Shown: in pieces, positions 1 through 6,317 of the stretch
How positions within the stretch are numbered: position 1 is the first letter of the stretch
How the letters are laid out: the number at the start of each line of letters is the position of its first letter
From: an uncultured Chloroflexota bacterium
GTDB lineage: Bacteria > Chloroflexota > Anaerolineae > Anaerolineales > Villigracilaceae
Direction: 5' to 3'
DNA length: 8,823 nt
Assembly: GCA_903837815.1 (NCBI GenBank)
Contig: CAILWD010000554.1
Location: forward strand, 1 to 8,823
Position numbers and translations under genes: made by a program
The notes under the pieces: model-generated
Seen by the model: only the letters and a program-made list of their open reading frames with translations
What the model was told of the DNA's origin: nothing
The model's database searches: none

Positions 1-1323
1 ACCTATCGGGATATATCTGAAAATATTACTGGTCAGCATCCCAACATATATCGGCAGGTGCGCGCCGGCGCAGAGATGGCGGCGATTGCCCTTCCGAAAG
101 ACCTTGCCCTGCCGGGCGGGTGCTATGACCAGCTTCGGAGCATTCCTGTAATTCGCCAGCTGCTGTTGAATCCGCCGCTGTTGCTCAACCCGCCGATGAA
201 CAAGCGGACTGGGAAATTCGAGCGGATTTCCCGCAACCCGCTGGAACTGGTATCGGTGGCTCCAGACGAATGGCTGTGTTATCCCGCAAAGGTCGGTCCG
301 TTGTTGATCCTTGTTTATATCCACGAGAGGTTTCTTGAACTTGGGCTGACGTTGTGCAACCTGTTTGAACTGGCTGATGACGACTTCCTAACCCGCCCTG
401 TGGACGCGGTCTACCTGTACGGCACGCCCGGCGACACTTTGGACTCCCTCGCGCCCATGCCGACCGTCTTTTACGACGATCAGGAAAATGACATCATGGC
501 TGCCGCCTGCCCGAACCAGGATCAGTTTGGGTACTTCGGTTATCTCAAGAAAATGATCCTGACCCTGCATAACATCAAAGCCATGAAAAGGGGTCGGATG
601 CCATTTCATGGCGCCATGGTCAGGGTCATCACCAAAAACGGACATTCTCATACAGTGTTGATCATCGGCGATACGGGCGCGGGAAAATCTGAAACGCTTG
701 AAGCGCTCAGAATCATCGGCGACGATCAAATCGGTGAGATTATTATCATTGCCGATGACATGGGGTCATTGGAGATCGACCCGCAGGGCAATGTAATCGG
801 CTATGGCACCGAGGTCGGGGCTTTCGTGCGGCTGGATGATTTGCTGCCGGGCTACGCCTTCGGTCAGCTCGATCGCTCGATCATTATGAATCCCAGCCAG
901 GTCAATGCCAGAATCGTTTTGCCCGTCACCACCTACGAGCAGATCATGAAAGGCTATGCCATCGACATGGTGTTGTATGCCAACAACTACGAGGATATGG
1001 ATGATGAACACCCAATCATCGAGCGAATTGACACGGCTGAAACCGCGTTACGTGTGTTCCGCGAAGGCGCCGCCATGAGCAAGGGAACCACCACCTCCAC
1101 AGGTCTGGTGCATACCTATTTCGTGAACGTCTTTGGAGCGGTTCAGTACAAGTCCCTGCACGATGAAATTGCAAAGCAGTATTTCGAAAAACTATTCCAG
1201 AACAATATTTTTGTAGGACAGCTTCGCACACGGCTCGGTATCGTGGGGCAGGAACGCCAGGGCCCCGAAGAATCTGCCCGCGCCCTGTTGTCAATGTTCT
1301 CACAGGAAGAGGCGAAATCATGA
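1..1323 (+). CDS. HPr kinase / PEP carboxykinase-like P-loop protein, 5' end missing
   Basis: The frame is open from base 1, so the gene very probably starts before the window. A GTG at 58 is possible but has no ribosome binding site. Numbering residues from that GTG, a Walker A loop GDTGAGKS lies at 204-211 (bases 667-690). It is preceded by a FHGAMV stretch (183-188) and followed by IIIIADD (228-234). This order (HG, beta strand, P-loop followed by SE, then a DD pair) matches the HPr kinase/phosphorylase and PEP carboxykinase-like fold. Further on, MSKGTTTSTGLVHTYF is a conserved-looking block I associate with PEPCK-like proteins of Chloroflexota. The N-terminal ~180 residues have no motif I recognise. 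The substrate cannot be told from sequence: it could be a protein kinase, a carboxykinase-like enzyme or another ATP user. Its TGA overlaps the argH ATG (ATGA, 1320-1323), suggesting translational coupling. The P-loop call is firm; the function is not. Confidence 0.72.
   Translation, partial: TYRDISENITGQHPNIYRQVRAGAEMAAIALPKDLALPGGCYDQLRSIPVIRQLLLNPPLLLNPPMNKRTGKFERISRNPLELVSVAPDEWLCYPAKVGPLLILVYIHERFLELGLTLCNLFELADDDFLTRPVDAVYLYGTPGDTLDSLAPMPTVFYDDQENDIMAAACPNQDQFGYFGYLKKMILTLHNIKAMKRGRMPFHGAMVRVITKNGHSHTVLIIGDTGAGKSETLEALRIIGDDQIGEIIIIADDMGSLEIDPQGNVIGYGTEVGAFVRLDDLLPGYAFGQLDRSIIMNPSQVNARIVLPVTTYEQIMKGYAIDMVLYANNYEDMDDEHPIIERIDTAETALRVFREGAAMSKGTTTSTGLVHTYFVNVFGAVQYKSLHDEIAKQYFEKLFQNNIFVGQLRTRLGIVGQERQGPEESARALLSMFSQEEAKS
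160..195 (+). repeat. Imperfect 18-bp tandem duplication inside the first gene
   Basis: Bases 160-177 and 178-195 each encode LLLNPP, giving LLLNPPLLLNPP. The two DNA copies differ at several positions, so the duplication is either old or maintained by selection on the peptide. It lies far upstream of the P-loop. Confidence 0.5.
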
Positions 1324-2699
1324 CCCTCTGGGGCGGACGCTTTTCGACCAAACTCAACGATCAGGCTTGGGATTTGAACACCTCCCTGCCTGTTGACCAG
1401 CGCATGGCTCTTCAGGATGTGGATGGAAGTCTGGCGTGGGCGGACGCGATTCACAAAGCTGGGATTTTATCTGACGAAGAACACGGGCAGATTACCCGCG
1501 GGCTGGTCGCTGTCCGAGCGGAGTTTGTTTCGGGAGAGTTTTCCTTTGTCCCGGCAGATGAAGACATCCACACCGCCGTCGAGCGACGACTCGGCGAGTT
1601 GATCGGCACGGCGGCTGGCAAGCTCCACACAGGACGCAGCCGCAACGATCAGGTCGCCACCGATTTTCGGCTCTGGATGTTGCAGGCAATTCCAGAATTG
1701 GATGCAGCGTTGAAAAACTTGCAAGCCGCATTGGTGGAGCAAGCCGAACTCGCTGGCGAGACTCTCATGCCTGGCTACACCCACCTGCAACGCGCCCAGC
1801 CGATTTTGCTCGCGCACTGGTGGCTGAGTCACTTCCATCCGCTGGGACGTGACCGACAACGCCTCGCCGATTTGACCAAGCGCGTGTCTGTCCTTCCGCT
1901 TGGATGTGGCGCACTGGCTGGCACACCCGTCCCCGTTGACCGCGTCGCGCTGGCTGAATCGCTTGGCTTTGCAGAACCCGCGTCCAACAGCCTCGACTCC
2001 GTCTCTGACCGCGACTTCGCCGCCGAGTTTTTATTCTGCGCCACGCTGACGGGAGTCCACCTCAGCAAACTTGCGGAGCAGATCGTCCTTTACACCAGCG
2101 CCGAGTTTGGCTTCTTTGAACTCTCCGACGCCTACTCGACGGGTTCGAGTCTCATGCCGCAAAAGAAAAATCCTGATGTGTTTGAACTCACTCGCGGCAA
2201 GGCAGGCACGTTGATTGGCTTGCTCACAGGCTTGCTTGCCACGCTCAAAGGTCTACCCTCGACCTACGACAAGGATTTGCAGGAAGACAAGGCTCCCGTC
2301 TTTCAAGCGGCGGATACCCTGCTGATGATGTTGCCTGTCCTCGCGGGCGCGATTCAAACCATCACCGCCAAACCTAAACGGATGCGAGCCGCAATTGACT
2401 CGTTCATGATGGCAACCGACCTTGCAGATTATCTCGTCGGCAAGGGAATCCCCTTCCGCGAGACGCACGCCATCGCGGGCAAAGCCGTCCGCGCGGCAGC
2501 GGAAAAAGGAATCGGGTTGGACCAAATCTCGCTCGAAGCGTATCAGGCTCTTTGTCCGGCCTTCGAAGCGGACGTGTATCAAGTTTTGGATCCGATGAAG
2601 TCCATCGAAAAAAGAAACGCGATTGGCGGCACGAGTCCCGAAGCAGTAAAAAATCAGATTGATGGAGTCAAACGACTCCTGTCGTTTGAAAATTCTTAG
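1320..2699 (+). CDS. argH: Argininosuccinate lyase
   Basis: ArgH splits argininosuccinate into arginine and fumarate, the last step of arginine synthesis, as a cytosolic homotetramer. The 459-residue protein has the usual family length and begins with the typical LWGGRF. It carries HTGRSRNDQ (103-111), the PGYTHLQRAQP block with the conserved His155, and the fumarase/aspartase superfamily signature GSSLMPQKKNPD (275-286), which holds the catalytic serine loop. The end SIEKRNAIGGTSPEAV is also typical. The start is supported by AGGAAGAGG at 1304-1312, seven bases before the ATG, and by the ATGA overlap with the gene before it. The last ten or so codons lie in a palindrome (2668-2689), so the tail VKRLLSFENS may be repeat-derived. 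Its position ahead of lysW links the carrier pathway to arginine metabolism. Confidence 0.97.
   Translation: MTLWGGRFSTKLNDQAWDLNTSLPVDQRMALQDVDGSLAWADAIHKAGILSDEEHGQITRGLVAVRAEFVSGEFSFVPADEDIHTAVERRLGELIGTAAGKLHTGRSRNDQVATDFRLWMLQAIPELDAALKNLQAALVEQAELAGETLMPGYTHLQRAQPILLAHWWLSHFHPLGRDRQRLADLTKRVSVLPLGCGALAGTPVPVDRVALAESLGFAEPASNSLDSVSDRDFAAEFLFCATLTGVHLSKLAEQIVLYTSAEFGFFELSDAYSTGSSLMPQKKNPDVFELTRGKAGTLIGLLTGLLATLKGLPSTYDKDLQEDKAPVFQAADTLLMMLPVLAGAIQTITAKPKRMRAAIDSFMMATDLADYLVGKGIPFRETHAIAGKAVRAAAEKGIGLDQISLEAYQALCPAFEADVYQVLDPMKSIEKRNAIGGTSPEAVKNQIDGVKRLLSFENS
2668..2689. repeat. Palindrome in the last codons of argH
   Basis: Perfect 9-base arms TCAAACGAC (2668-2676) and GTCGTTTGA (2681-2689) flank a TCCT loop. 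The hairpin is translated as part of the ArgH C-terminus. A competing small stem GGAGTC/GACTCC (2664-2669 with 2674-2679) overlaps it. It has the same TCCT loop as the next palindrome, eight bases downstream. Confidence 0.8.
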
Positions 2700-2723
2700 T
2701 CCAAAGTCTCCTGACTTTGGACT
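2698..2723. repeat. Perfect 11-bp palindrome at the argH/lysW junction
   Basis: The arms AGTCCAAAGTC (2698-2708) and GACTTTGGACT (2713-2723) are perfect complements around a TCCT loop. The left arm starts inside the argH stop codon and the right arm ends 10 bases before the lysW ribosome binding site. No T-run follows, so a simple intrinsic terminator is unlikely. As RNA it could slow RNases or tune lysW expression. It could equally be a dispersed genomic repeat with no role. Confidence 0.85.
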
Positions 2724-2745
2724 CCATACCCAAAGGAGAAAAATC

Positions 2746-2916
2746 ATGTCTACAGTAAATTGCCCCGAATGTGAAGCCGAAATCACCCTGGATGCTGGAA
2801 CCGAAGCGGGTGAAATTATCGTCTGCTCCGACTGCGGCGTCGACCTCGAAGTCACCGCTGTCGATCCCGCCGCCGTCCAACTCGCGCCGATGGAACAGGA
2901 AGATTGGGGTGAATAG
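2746..2916 (+). CDS. lysW: LysW, alpha-amino-group carrier protein
   Basis: This small acidic protein of 56 residues carries the pathway intermediates: its C-terminal glutamate is joined to the alpha-amino group of 2-aminoadipate (or glutamate), shielding it and giving the later enzymes a handle. Two CxxC pairs (C6/C9 and C27/C30) form the expected zinc site, and the protein ends in EDWGE, the hallmark tail of LysW. The chosen ATG has AGGAG at 2734-2738, seven bases upstream. In-frame starts further up would run through the argH end and its palindromes and are not credible. It sits directly before its ligase lysX, as in Thermus and archaeal clusters. Palindromic repeats lie on both sides of the gene, which may matter because a carrier protein is often needed in larger amounts than the enzymes. 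Confidence 0.96.
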   Translation: MSTVNCPECEAEITLDAGTEAGEIIVCSDCGVDLEVTAVDPAAVQLAPMEQEDWGE

Positions 2917-2917
2917 G

Positions 2918-2964
2918 CGACGGACGATTGACCGTGGACGATGGATGGTCCATGGTCAATCGTC
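2918..2964. repeat. ~50-bp palindromic repeat, copy A (lysW/lysX)
   Basis: The 17-base arms at 2923-2939 and 2948-2964 differ at one position (a G/T pair) around an 8-base loop. The outer CGAC (2918-2921) can also pair with GTCG (2969-2972). The element starts one base after the lysW stop. Its left part, 2918-2944, matches 7476-7502 at 24 of 27 positions, and its right arm matches 7509-7525 at 15 of 17, so this is a dispersed repeat family. Confidence 0.85.
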
Positions 2965-2976
2965 TATTGTCGGTTT

Positions 2977-2980
2977 GGAG
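2977..2980 (+). promoter_or_regulatory. Ribosome binding site that sets the lysX start
   Basis: GGAG at 2977-2980 lies five bases before the ATG at 2986. The earlier in-frame ATG at 2941 is inside the palindrome loop and has no such site. Confidence 0.75.
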
Positions 2981-2985
2981 AAATT

Positions 2986-3852
2986 ATGCAACGACGACTC
3001 AAAATAGGCGTTTTATATTCCCGCGTGCGTGTCGAAGAAAAGTGGATTTTCGGCGCGATGGAGAAGCGCGGCATCGATTACGACCGACTCGATGACCGCT
3101 CCATCCACTTTGATTTGGATGACCCGAAGCAGTGGCAGGGATACGATGCGGTGCTGGAACGCAGCATCAGCTATAACAGCGGACTCTACGCCCTGCGCCT
3201 GCTGAATGCCTTTGGCGTGCCGACGGTGAATACTGCGTCGGTGGCGGAGATTTGCGGCGACAAGTTGATGACCAGCGCCGCGCTTGCCCGTGACGGAATC
3301 CCCCAGCCTCACAACGCGACGGCGTTCACCCCCGAAGCCGCACTCGAAGCGATTGAAGCCATGGGTTACCCTGTGGTTTTGAAACCCGTCGTCGGTTCGT
3401 GGGGACGATTGCTGGCGAAGGTCAATGACCGCGACGCGGCGGAGGCAGTGCTGGAACACAAATCCACGCTGGGCTCGGTACAGCATTCGGTGTTTTACAT
3501 TCAGGAATACATTGAGAAACCGGGACGCGACATCCGCGCCATTGTCATCGGTGACCGCGTGTTGACGGCGATGTATCGCAAGTCGGAACACTGGATCACC
3601 AACACGGCGCGCGGCGGCGAGGGCGAGTTGTGTCCCATCACGCCCGAAATCGAAGAACTCTGTTTGAGGGCAGCCAAAGCAGTCGGCGGCGGAGTCCTCG
3701 CTGTGGATTTGGTCGAACACCCCGAAAAAGGGCTCGTGGTCAACGAGATCAATCACACAATGGAATTCCACACCATGCAGCCAGTCAGCGGAATCGACAT
3801 CGCAGGTGAGATTGTGGAGTATGTGGTCGGCGTGGCGAAAGAGAAGGTCTGA
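2986..3852 (+). CDS. lysX: LysX, LysW-2-aminoadipate (or glutamate) ligase
   Basis: LysX is an ATP-grasp ligase that joins the LysW C-terminal Glu to the amino group of 2-aminoadipate, or glutamate in ArgX-type enzymes. The 288-residue protein starts KIGVLYSRVRVEEK. It then has NTASVAEICGDK (82-93), VLKPVVGSWGRLLAKV (131-146) for nucleotide binding, FYIQEYIEKPGRDIR (170-184), HWITNTARGGEGE (202-214) and VNEINHTMEF (252-261), where the Glu/Asn pair should bind magnesium. From memory these blocks are very close to Thermus thermophilus LysX, the aminoadipate-specific enzyme, which favours lysine. The neighbouring argH argues that glutamate could also be used. An in-frame ATG 45 bases upstream would add residues encoded by the palindromic repeat and was not chosen. 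The gene ends 20 bases from the converging stop of the opposite-strand gene. Confidence 0.95.
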   Translation: MQRRLKIGVLYSRVRVEEKWIFGAMEKRGIDYDRLDDRSIHFDLDDPKQWQGYDAVLERSISYNSGLYALRLLNAFGVPTVNTASVAEICGDKLMTSAALARDGIPQPHNATAFTPEAALEAIEAMGYPVVLKPVVGSWGRLLAKVNDRDAAEAVLEHKSTLGSVQHSVFYIQEYIEKPGRDIRAIVIGDRVLTAMYRKSEHWITNTARGGEGELCPITPEIEELCLRAAKAVGGGVLAVDLVEHPEKGLVVNEINHTMEFHTMQPVSGIDIAGEIVEYVVGVAKEKV

Positions 3853-3872
3853 CGCTTTTGTGCCGTCTTCTT

Positions 3873-4310
3873 TTAAAAACGCGCTTTTTGTGCTTTTTCC
3901 TTTAGTTCAGACCAGTGTTGGCGAACTTCCCCCTCAGGCAGGCCCAGCCAATGGATGGCATCAAGGTCGTTGTGGAAAATTCCAAAATTCGAGATGGCAT
4001 CCAGCGAAAGAAGTTTTATGGTTTCTCCAAGGTGTCTCAATCCCGCATTTGTTGTGAACACCGCAGTCCGACCGACCTCCTTGCCAATTTGTTTTGCCTC
4101 TTTATATTTGCGAATGGCCAGTTCCAGGTCAGACACCGACGTGTCGAGGTCGGCATTCAAGAAGTCAATAATAACCCTGGTTTTGTTTTGTAACCGCGGA
4201 TCAAGCAGAGCCTGATCTCCGACTTTGAAGAAATCGGTTGGGGTCACAACTCCAGTGCAGACATAAATGACCAGGTTTAGTTCAGGAAATATATCGTAGG
4301 TAACAGGCAT
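3873..4310 (-). CDS. STAS/SpoIIAA-like hypothetical protein
   Basis: The 145-residue soluble protein has no signal peptide or membrane segment. It opens with MPVTYDIFPELNLVIYVCTGVVTPTDF, then a DPRLQNKTRVIIDFLNADL stretch, a charged helix rich in Lys and Glu (about 60-80), a VGRTAVFTTNAG strand and a C-terminal helix. This alternation of strands and helices resembles small STAS/SpoIIAA-like proteins, often standalone and of unknown function. No enzyme motif is visible. The start is supported by GAGGA in the rule position (minus strand, about 5 bases before the ATG) and by a near-consensus promoter just upstream. It is the only gene on this strand and splits the biosynthetic cluster, converging on lysX and diverging from argC. 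A role in regulating the cluster is possible but there is no direct evidence. Confidence 0.85.
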   Translation of the reverse strand: MPVTYDIFPELNLVIYVCTGVVTPTDFFKVGDQALLDPRLQNKTRVIIDFLNADLDTSVSDLELAIRKYKEAKQIGKEVGRTAVFTTNAGLRHLGETIKLLSLDAISNFGIFHNDLDAIHWLGLPEGEVRQHWSELKEKAQKARF

Positions 4311-4337
4311 TTGTCCTCATTTAAACTTCATACCAGG

Positions 4338-4366
4338 ATTATATAGGTTAAGGAGCATCATGACAA
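4338..4366 (-). promoter_or_regulatory. Near-consensus sigma-70-type promoter for the opposite-strand gene
   Basis: On the minus strand, TTGTCA (4366-4361, five of six to TTGACA) is followed after exactly 17 bases by a perfect TATAAT (4343-4338). Transcription would start near 4331, leaving a leader of about 20 bases that holds the ribosome binding site. The -35 box overlaps the argC start codon, so polymerase binding here could interfere with argC expression. Confidence 0.65.
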
Positions 4367-5394
4367 CAGTATCTATCATCGGCGGTTCGGGATACGGCGG
4401 CGGCGAGTTGCTACGCCTGCTGCTCGGTCATCCCAACGTGGAAATCAAACAGGTGACTTCGCGCTCGCGTGTGGGTGAATACGTGTACCAGACTCATCCC
4501 AACCTGCGGAAGAAAACTCAACTGAAATTCAGCGACCCCTCGCAGTTGGAGCCTGTGGATGTGCTCTTCCTCGCCCAGCCGCACGGACAGGCACAAAAAC
4601 ACATCGAAGAGTATGCCAAACTCGCGCCGAAAATCATCGACCTCGCGGCGGACTTCCGCTTGCGCGACGCGGACTTTTACGAAAAATGGTACGGCGAGAA
4701 ACACGTCGCGCCCGAGTGGCTGGGCAAGTTTGTGTACGGACTTCCCGAACTGCATCGCGCCGAAATGGCGGCGGCGAATTATATCAGCGGAGTGGGATGC
4801 AACGCCACGGCGAGCAACCTTGCGCTGCTGCCGCTGGTCAAAGCGGATTTGATCGATCTGTCCGCGCCAGTCATTATCGAAATCAAAGTCGGCTCCTCCG
4901 AAGGCGGCGCGGAAGGAAACTCTGGTTCGCTTCACGCCGAACGCGCCAACGTCATTCGCACGTTTTCGGCGTTTGGTCACCGTCATACGGCGGAGGTGAT
5001 TCAAGAGATGGGCGTCAAAGATATTTCACTGACCATGACTGCTGTGGATTTAGTCCGCGGCGTGCTGGCGACGGCTCACGCCAAGGTCAAGCCTGGGGTG
5101 GCGACAAAAGATTTGTGGAAGGCTTATCGCGCAGTGGCGAATGAAAACCCGTTCGTGCGTGTGGTCAAGGAACAGCGCGGAATCTACCGCGTGCCTGAAC
5201 CCAAGATTTTGGCAGGCTCAAACTACGCCGACCTCGGCTTTGAACTGGACGAGAGCAACGGTCACATTGTGGCGATGTGCGCCATCGACAACCTGATGAA
5301 GGGCGCGTCTGGCACGGCGGTTCAGTGTCTCAACCTGATGATGGGCTGGGATGAAACGCTGGGGCTGGAGTTTGCGGGGTTGCATCCGATCTAG
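4360..5394 (+). CDS. argC: LysW-aminoadipyl/glutamyl phosphate reductase (LysY/ArgC)
   Basis: This NADPH-dependent enzyme reduces the carrier-bound acyl phosphate made by LysZ to the semialdehyde. The 344-residue protein has a Rossmann start, VSIIGGSGYGGGELLRLL (4-21), and FLAQPHGQ (70-77). The catalytic cysteine is C147 in SGVGCNATASNLAL, a variant characteristic of LysY-type enzymes rather than the PGCYPT of ordinary ArgC. GHRHTAE (206-212) supplies the catalytic histidine. KVGSSEGGAEGNSGSLHAER (177 onward) is a further family block. The start has AGGAG at 4351-4355, four bases before the ATG. Only 49 bases separate it from the divergent gene upstream, so it cannot rely on read-through from lysX without antisense transcription across that gene, and it probably has its own promoter. 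The symbol lysY fits equally well. Confidence 0.95.
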   Translation: MTTVSIIGGSGYGGGELLRLLLGHPNVEIKQVTSRSRVGEYVYQTHPNLRKKTQLKFSDPSQLEPVDVLFLAQPHGQAQKHIEEYAKLAPKIIDLAADFRLRDADFYEKWYGEKHVAPEWLGKFVYGLPELHRAEMAAANYISGVGCNATASNLALLPLVKADLIDLSAPVIIEIKVGSSEGGAEGNSGSLHAERANVIRTFSAFGHRHTAEVIQEMGVKDISLTMTAVDLVRGVLATAHAKVKPGVATKDLWKAYRAVANENPFVRVVKEQRGIYRVPEPKILAGSNYADLGFELDESNGHIVAMCAIDNLMKGASGTAVQCLNLMMGWDETLGLEFAGLHPI

Positions 5395-5401
5395 GTAACA
5401 G

Positions 5402-5457
5402 GTAAACAGGTACACAAGTATGCAGGCACACGGCCACTCACATGTTTACCTGTTTAC
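5402..5457. repeat. Inverted repeat in the argC/lysZ intergenic region
   Basis: GTAAACAGGTA (5402-5412) and TACCTGTTTAC (5447-5457) are perfect complements. The pairing extends to 15 bases per arm with one mismatch (5402-5416 with 5443-5457). The 107-base gap between argC and lysZ is largely made of related GTAAACA-type words: ACAAGTA (5414-5420) also pairs with TACTTGT (5463-5469), and TTGTTTACATGTGTATCTGC follows at 5467-5486. It is unrelated in sequence to the repeats at the other junctions. Confidence 0.75.
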
Positions 5458-5501
5458 GTATCTACTTGTTTACATGTGTATCTGCACCACGAGGATAAAA
5501 G

Positions 5502-6317
5502 ATGAACAATGAAATTACTGTCGTAAAACTCGGCGGCACGGAAGGCGTGGATTTTTCTGCGATTTGCACGGATGCTGTTGATTTGTTGAATCAAGGCAAA
5601 AAGCTGGTCTTCGTGCATGGCGGGTCGGCGGAAGCCAACGCCCTTGGCGAAGGGCTGGGGACTCCGCCCAGGATGATTACCTCACCTTCGGGCTACACCT
5701 CCCGCTATACCGACCGCAAGACGCTGGAAATCTTTTTGATGGCGGTCAATGGCAAGGTCAATTCACTGTTGACCGAGCAGTTGCAGATGCTGGGCGTCAA
5801 CGCCTTTGGCTTATGCGGACTCGACGGCAGGCTGTTGCAAGCCATTCGCAAGGAATCGGTGCAGAGCATCGAGAACGGCAAGCGCAAAATTATCCGCGAC
5901 GATTACACGGGCAAGATCGAGAAAGTGAACAGTGAATTGTTGCTGATGTTGTTGAGCGCGGGATACATGCCCGTGATTGCGCCAGTTGCCGTCAGTGAGA
6001 AGGGCGAGGCGCTCAACGTGGACGCAGACCGCGCGGCGGCGATGGTGGCATCTGCGCTCAAGGCGAAGAACCTGCTGTTGCTCACCGCCGTGCCCGGGCT
6101 GATGAAAAACTTCCCAGACGAGTCCACGCTCATTCGGCAACTGCCGCAGAGTCAACTTGCGGCGGCGAGCGAAGCGGCTCAGGGTCGCATGAAGAAGAAA
6201 GTCCTCGGCGCAGAAGAAGCGCTTCAAGGCGGTGTGAGTCGCGTCATCATTGCCGATGGGCGAATCCAAAATCCAATCTCGAATGCGCTTAATGGTAACG
6301 GAACGGTGATTCAATGA
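5502..6317 (+). CDS. lysZ: LysZ, LysW-aminoadipate/glutamate kinase
   Basis: LysZ phosphorylates the side-chain carboxylate of the carrier-bound amino acid with ATP. The 271-residue protein belongs to the amino acid kinase family next to ArgB. It shows VVKLGG (7-12, with Lys9 for phosphate binding) and FVHGGS (37-42). SPSGYTSRYTDRKTLE (61-76) is typical of LysZ rather than acetylglutamate kinase. LNVDADRAAAMVA (171-183) and GRMKKKVLGAEEAL (228-241) form the nucleotide site. GAGG at 5491-5494 lies seven bases before the ATG. The TGA overlaps the argD start by ATGA (6314-6317), so the two are probably coupled in translation. No extended N-terminal helix of the arginine-sensing NAGK type is seen, so feedback by arginine through that route is not expected. 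Confidence 0.95.
   Translation: MNNEITVVKLGGTEGVDFSAICTDAVDLLNQGKKLVFVHGGSAEANALGEGLGTPPRMITSPSGYTSRYTDRKTLEIFLMAVNGKVNSLLTEQLQMLGVNAFGLCGLDGRLLQAIRKESVQSIENGKRKIIRDDYTGKIEKVNSELLLMLLSAGYMPVIAPVAVSEKGEALNVDADRAAAMVASALKAKNLLLLTAVPGLMKNFPDESTLIRQLPQSQLAAASEAAQGRMKKKVLGAEEALQGGVSRVIIADGRIQNPISNALNGNGTVIQ

Noticed and set aside
58..60. GTG as the true start of the first gene
   Set aside because: The frame stays open to base 1 and there is no Shine-Dalgarno before it, so the gene is better treated as truncated by the window.
2659..2745. Longer lysW start overlapping argH
   Set aside because: The extra 29 residues would be encoded by the argH tail and palindromes. LysW proteins are ~55 residues, and the ATG at 2746 has a good AGGAG.
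2941..2985. ATG at 2941 as the start of lysX (15 extra residues)
   Set aside because: It lies in the loop/right arm of the palindrome and has no ribosome binding site. The ATG at 2986 has GGAG five bases upstream and gives the family-typical N-terminus.
3013..3771. Long open frame on the minus strand opposite lysX
   Set aside because: It is fully antisense to a certain gene and its translation has the Arg/His-rich look of a shadow frame. The same holds for the frame opposite argD (6737-7354).
3853..3910. Bidirectional terminator between lysX and the opposite-strand gene
   Set aside because: There are A and T runs around CGCG, but the best stem is nearly all A/T and short, and most of it is coding for the minus-strand gene.
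4311..4359. Plus-strand promoter for argC in the divergent gap
   Set aside because: TATATA at 4340-4345 would leave almost no leader and no -35 box at proper spacing is visible, so I could not support a position.
5395..5501. CRISPR-like array in the argC/lysZ gap
   Set aside because: The repeated words are short, degenerate and occur in both orientations, without regular spacers.
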